Source of the DNA: Bacteroidota bacterium
GTDB taxonomy: Bacteria > Bacteroidota > Bacteroidia > Flavobacteriales > Crocinitomicaceae
Assembly: GCA_029558435.1 (NCBI GenBank)
Contig: JAKQEZ010000278.1
Location: 1 to 5,404 of the forward strand
Length of the DNA: 5,404 nucleotides
Reading direction: 5' to 3'
Shown here: positions 5,166-5,404 of the stretch, piece after piece
Layout of the letters: every line of letters begins with the position of its first letter
How positions within the stretch are numbered: the stretch's first letter is position 1
Translations under genes and position numbers: made by a program
Notes under the pieces: model-generated
What the model was told of the DNA's origin: nothing
Seen by the model: the letters and a program-made list of their open reading frames with translations, nothing else
Databases searched by the model: none

Positions 5166-5225
5166 GTGGGCAGATTTTTTCTTTTTTCTTTCTCACAGAA
5201 CTTAAATCGAAGCACGTCTGCCCAC
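5166..5225 (+). other. extra hairpin at the end of cassette E (attC-like remnant)
   Basis: GTGGGCAGA (5166-5174) pairs perfectly with TCTGCCCAC (5217-5225), with a 42-nt loop that carries CGAAGCACGT (5208-5217) beside the 3' arm, as in sites 2 and 3. It lacks a good R' box, because TTTCATATAAC belonging to the next site follows at once. It looks like a decayed or partial attC stacked directly before site 6. It might also act as a transcription terminator, but no T-run follows. Confidence 0.6.
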
Positions 5226-5229
5226 TTTC

Positions 5230-5360
5230 ATATAACGGTCGGTGCTATGTACCGTTTGGGATTACGAAGCACAGATTTATCAATTTACAATAACTTTTAA
5301 AACGAGAACGAATGTTGAATTTACCACAAAAACCCAAATGGGATATAGCACGTGTTAGCC
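5230..5360 (+). other. attC-like site 6 (closes cassette E)
   Basis: R'' ATATAAC (5230-5236) and R' GTTAGCC (5354-5360) flank arms 5242-5260 (GTGCTATGTACCGTTTGGG) and 5333-5351, which pair over 19 positions with one mismatch and two G-T. The loop is about 72 nt and holds the ATG at 5312 that opens the frame running to the window end. R'' matches the GTTATAT at 4190 that opens cassette E. Confidence 0.85.
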
Positions 5361-5404
5361 ACAGTACGTTGGTTAATGCTGATTGCTTTGATGTTTTTCC
5401 TTTT
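5312..5404 (+). CDS. start of a probable DNA methyltransferase (partial, runs off the right edge)
   Basis: Only 31 codons are visible, beginning MLNLPQKPKWDIARV and reaching LVNADCFDVFPF at the edge. The phrase NADCFDVFP is like the N-terminal 'GDC-(F/L)-DV' segment before the first SAM-contact region of type II and orphan adenine or cytosine-N4 DNA methyltransferases. The catalytic DPPY motif would lie beyond the window, so the call is tentative. Residues 1-14 are encoded by the loop and 3' arm of attC-like site 6, and codon 15 spans the recombination point (5354/5355). A start inside the cassette would have to be a non-ATG codon such as TTG at 5369. Confidence 0.5.
   Translation, partial: MLNLPQKPKWDIARVSHSTLVNADCFDVFPF

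Larger units (their letters stand above)
1767..5404 (+). mobile_element. integron-type gene cassette array (attC cluster, no integrase in view)
   Basis: Six attC-like sites separate five complete cassettes: A 1895-2953, B 2954-3347, C 3348-3731, D 3732-4190 and E 4191-5354. A sixth begins at 5355. Each complete cassette has matching ends. A opens G/TTAGGC and closes GCCTAAC. B and C open G/TTAGCGG and close CCGCTAAC. D opens G/TTATGCTC and closes GAGCATAAC. E opens G/TTATATGAA and closes TTCATATAAC. Within a site, R'' and R' match exactly only at 3222-3353. This is what recombination at G/TT of R' produces, as known for integron integrases acting on attC. All cargo genes read left to right with the site after the gene, the usual polarity. 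No integrase, attI or Pc promoter was found, so the array is either CALIN-like or a distal part of an integron. Confidence 0.85.

Noticed and set aside
4936..5196. Minus-strand frame over the DUF3310 gene
   Set aside because: A shadow of a gene with a clear family pattern on the + strand.
2827..5360. CRISPR array
   Set aside because: The repeats are long hairpins flanking genes, with no short regular repeat-spacer pattern.

Overview
The window is AT-rich and all supported genes lie on the + strand. Several start codons follow an A-rich leader (for example AAATAAAATG and AAACAAAAATG) rather than a Shine-Dalgarno sequence. That style, with low GC, suggests a member of the Bacteroidota or one of its phages. 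This is an inference from style, not a proven assignment.

Left part (1-1772): a tightly packed run of small genes with phage-like architecture. They encode proteins of 48, 58, 120, 46, 99 and 112 aa, with 1-nt and 14-nt overlaps at the first junctions. Only the last is recognisable in outline, as a winged-helix-like protein of a type common in phage early regions. Between the 46-aa and 99-aa genes lies a tRNA-like element with good D and T arms but an abnormal anticodon region.

Right part (1767-5404): an integron-type gene-cassette array. Six attC-like sites (1767-1900, 2827-2959, 3222-3353, 3653-3737, 4063-4196, 5230-5360) delimit five complete cassettes: A 1895-2953, B 2954-3347, C 3348-3731, D 3732-4190 and E 4191-5354. 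A sixth cassette starts at 5355. The decisive evidence is the pairing rule. In every complete cassette the box at its right end (R'') is the exact reverse complement of the box at its own left end, while the two boxes inside a site usually do not match. That is the footprint of excision and insertion at G/TT in the R' box. No integrase gene is visible, so within the window this is a CALIN-like array (attC cluster lacking an integrase).

Cargo: cassette A has a SAM-dependent methyltransferase with an N-terminal HTH plus a small acidic protein. B, C and D each carry one small unknown gene. E carries thyX (FAD-dependent thymidylate synthase) translationally coupled to a DUF3310 protein. The sixth begins what looks like a DNA methyltransferase. 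ThyX, DUF3310 and orphan methyltransferases are typical phage accessory functions, so the window joins phage-type genes to an integron-type shuffling mechanism. Two reading frames start inside the loop of an upstream attC site and run across the recombination point, so their N-termini would be set by whichever cassette lies upstream.
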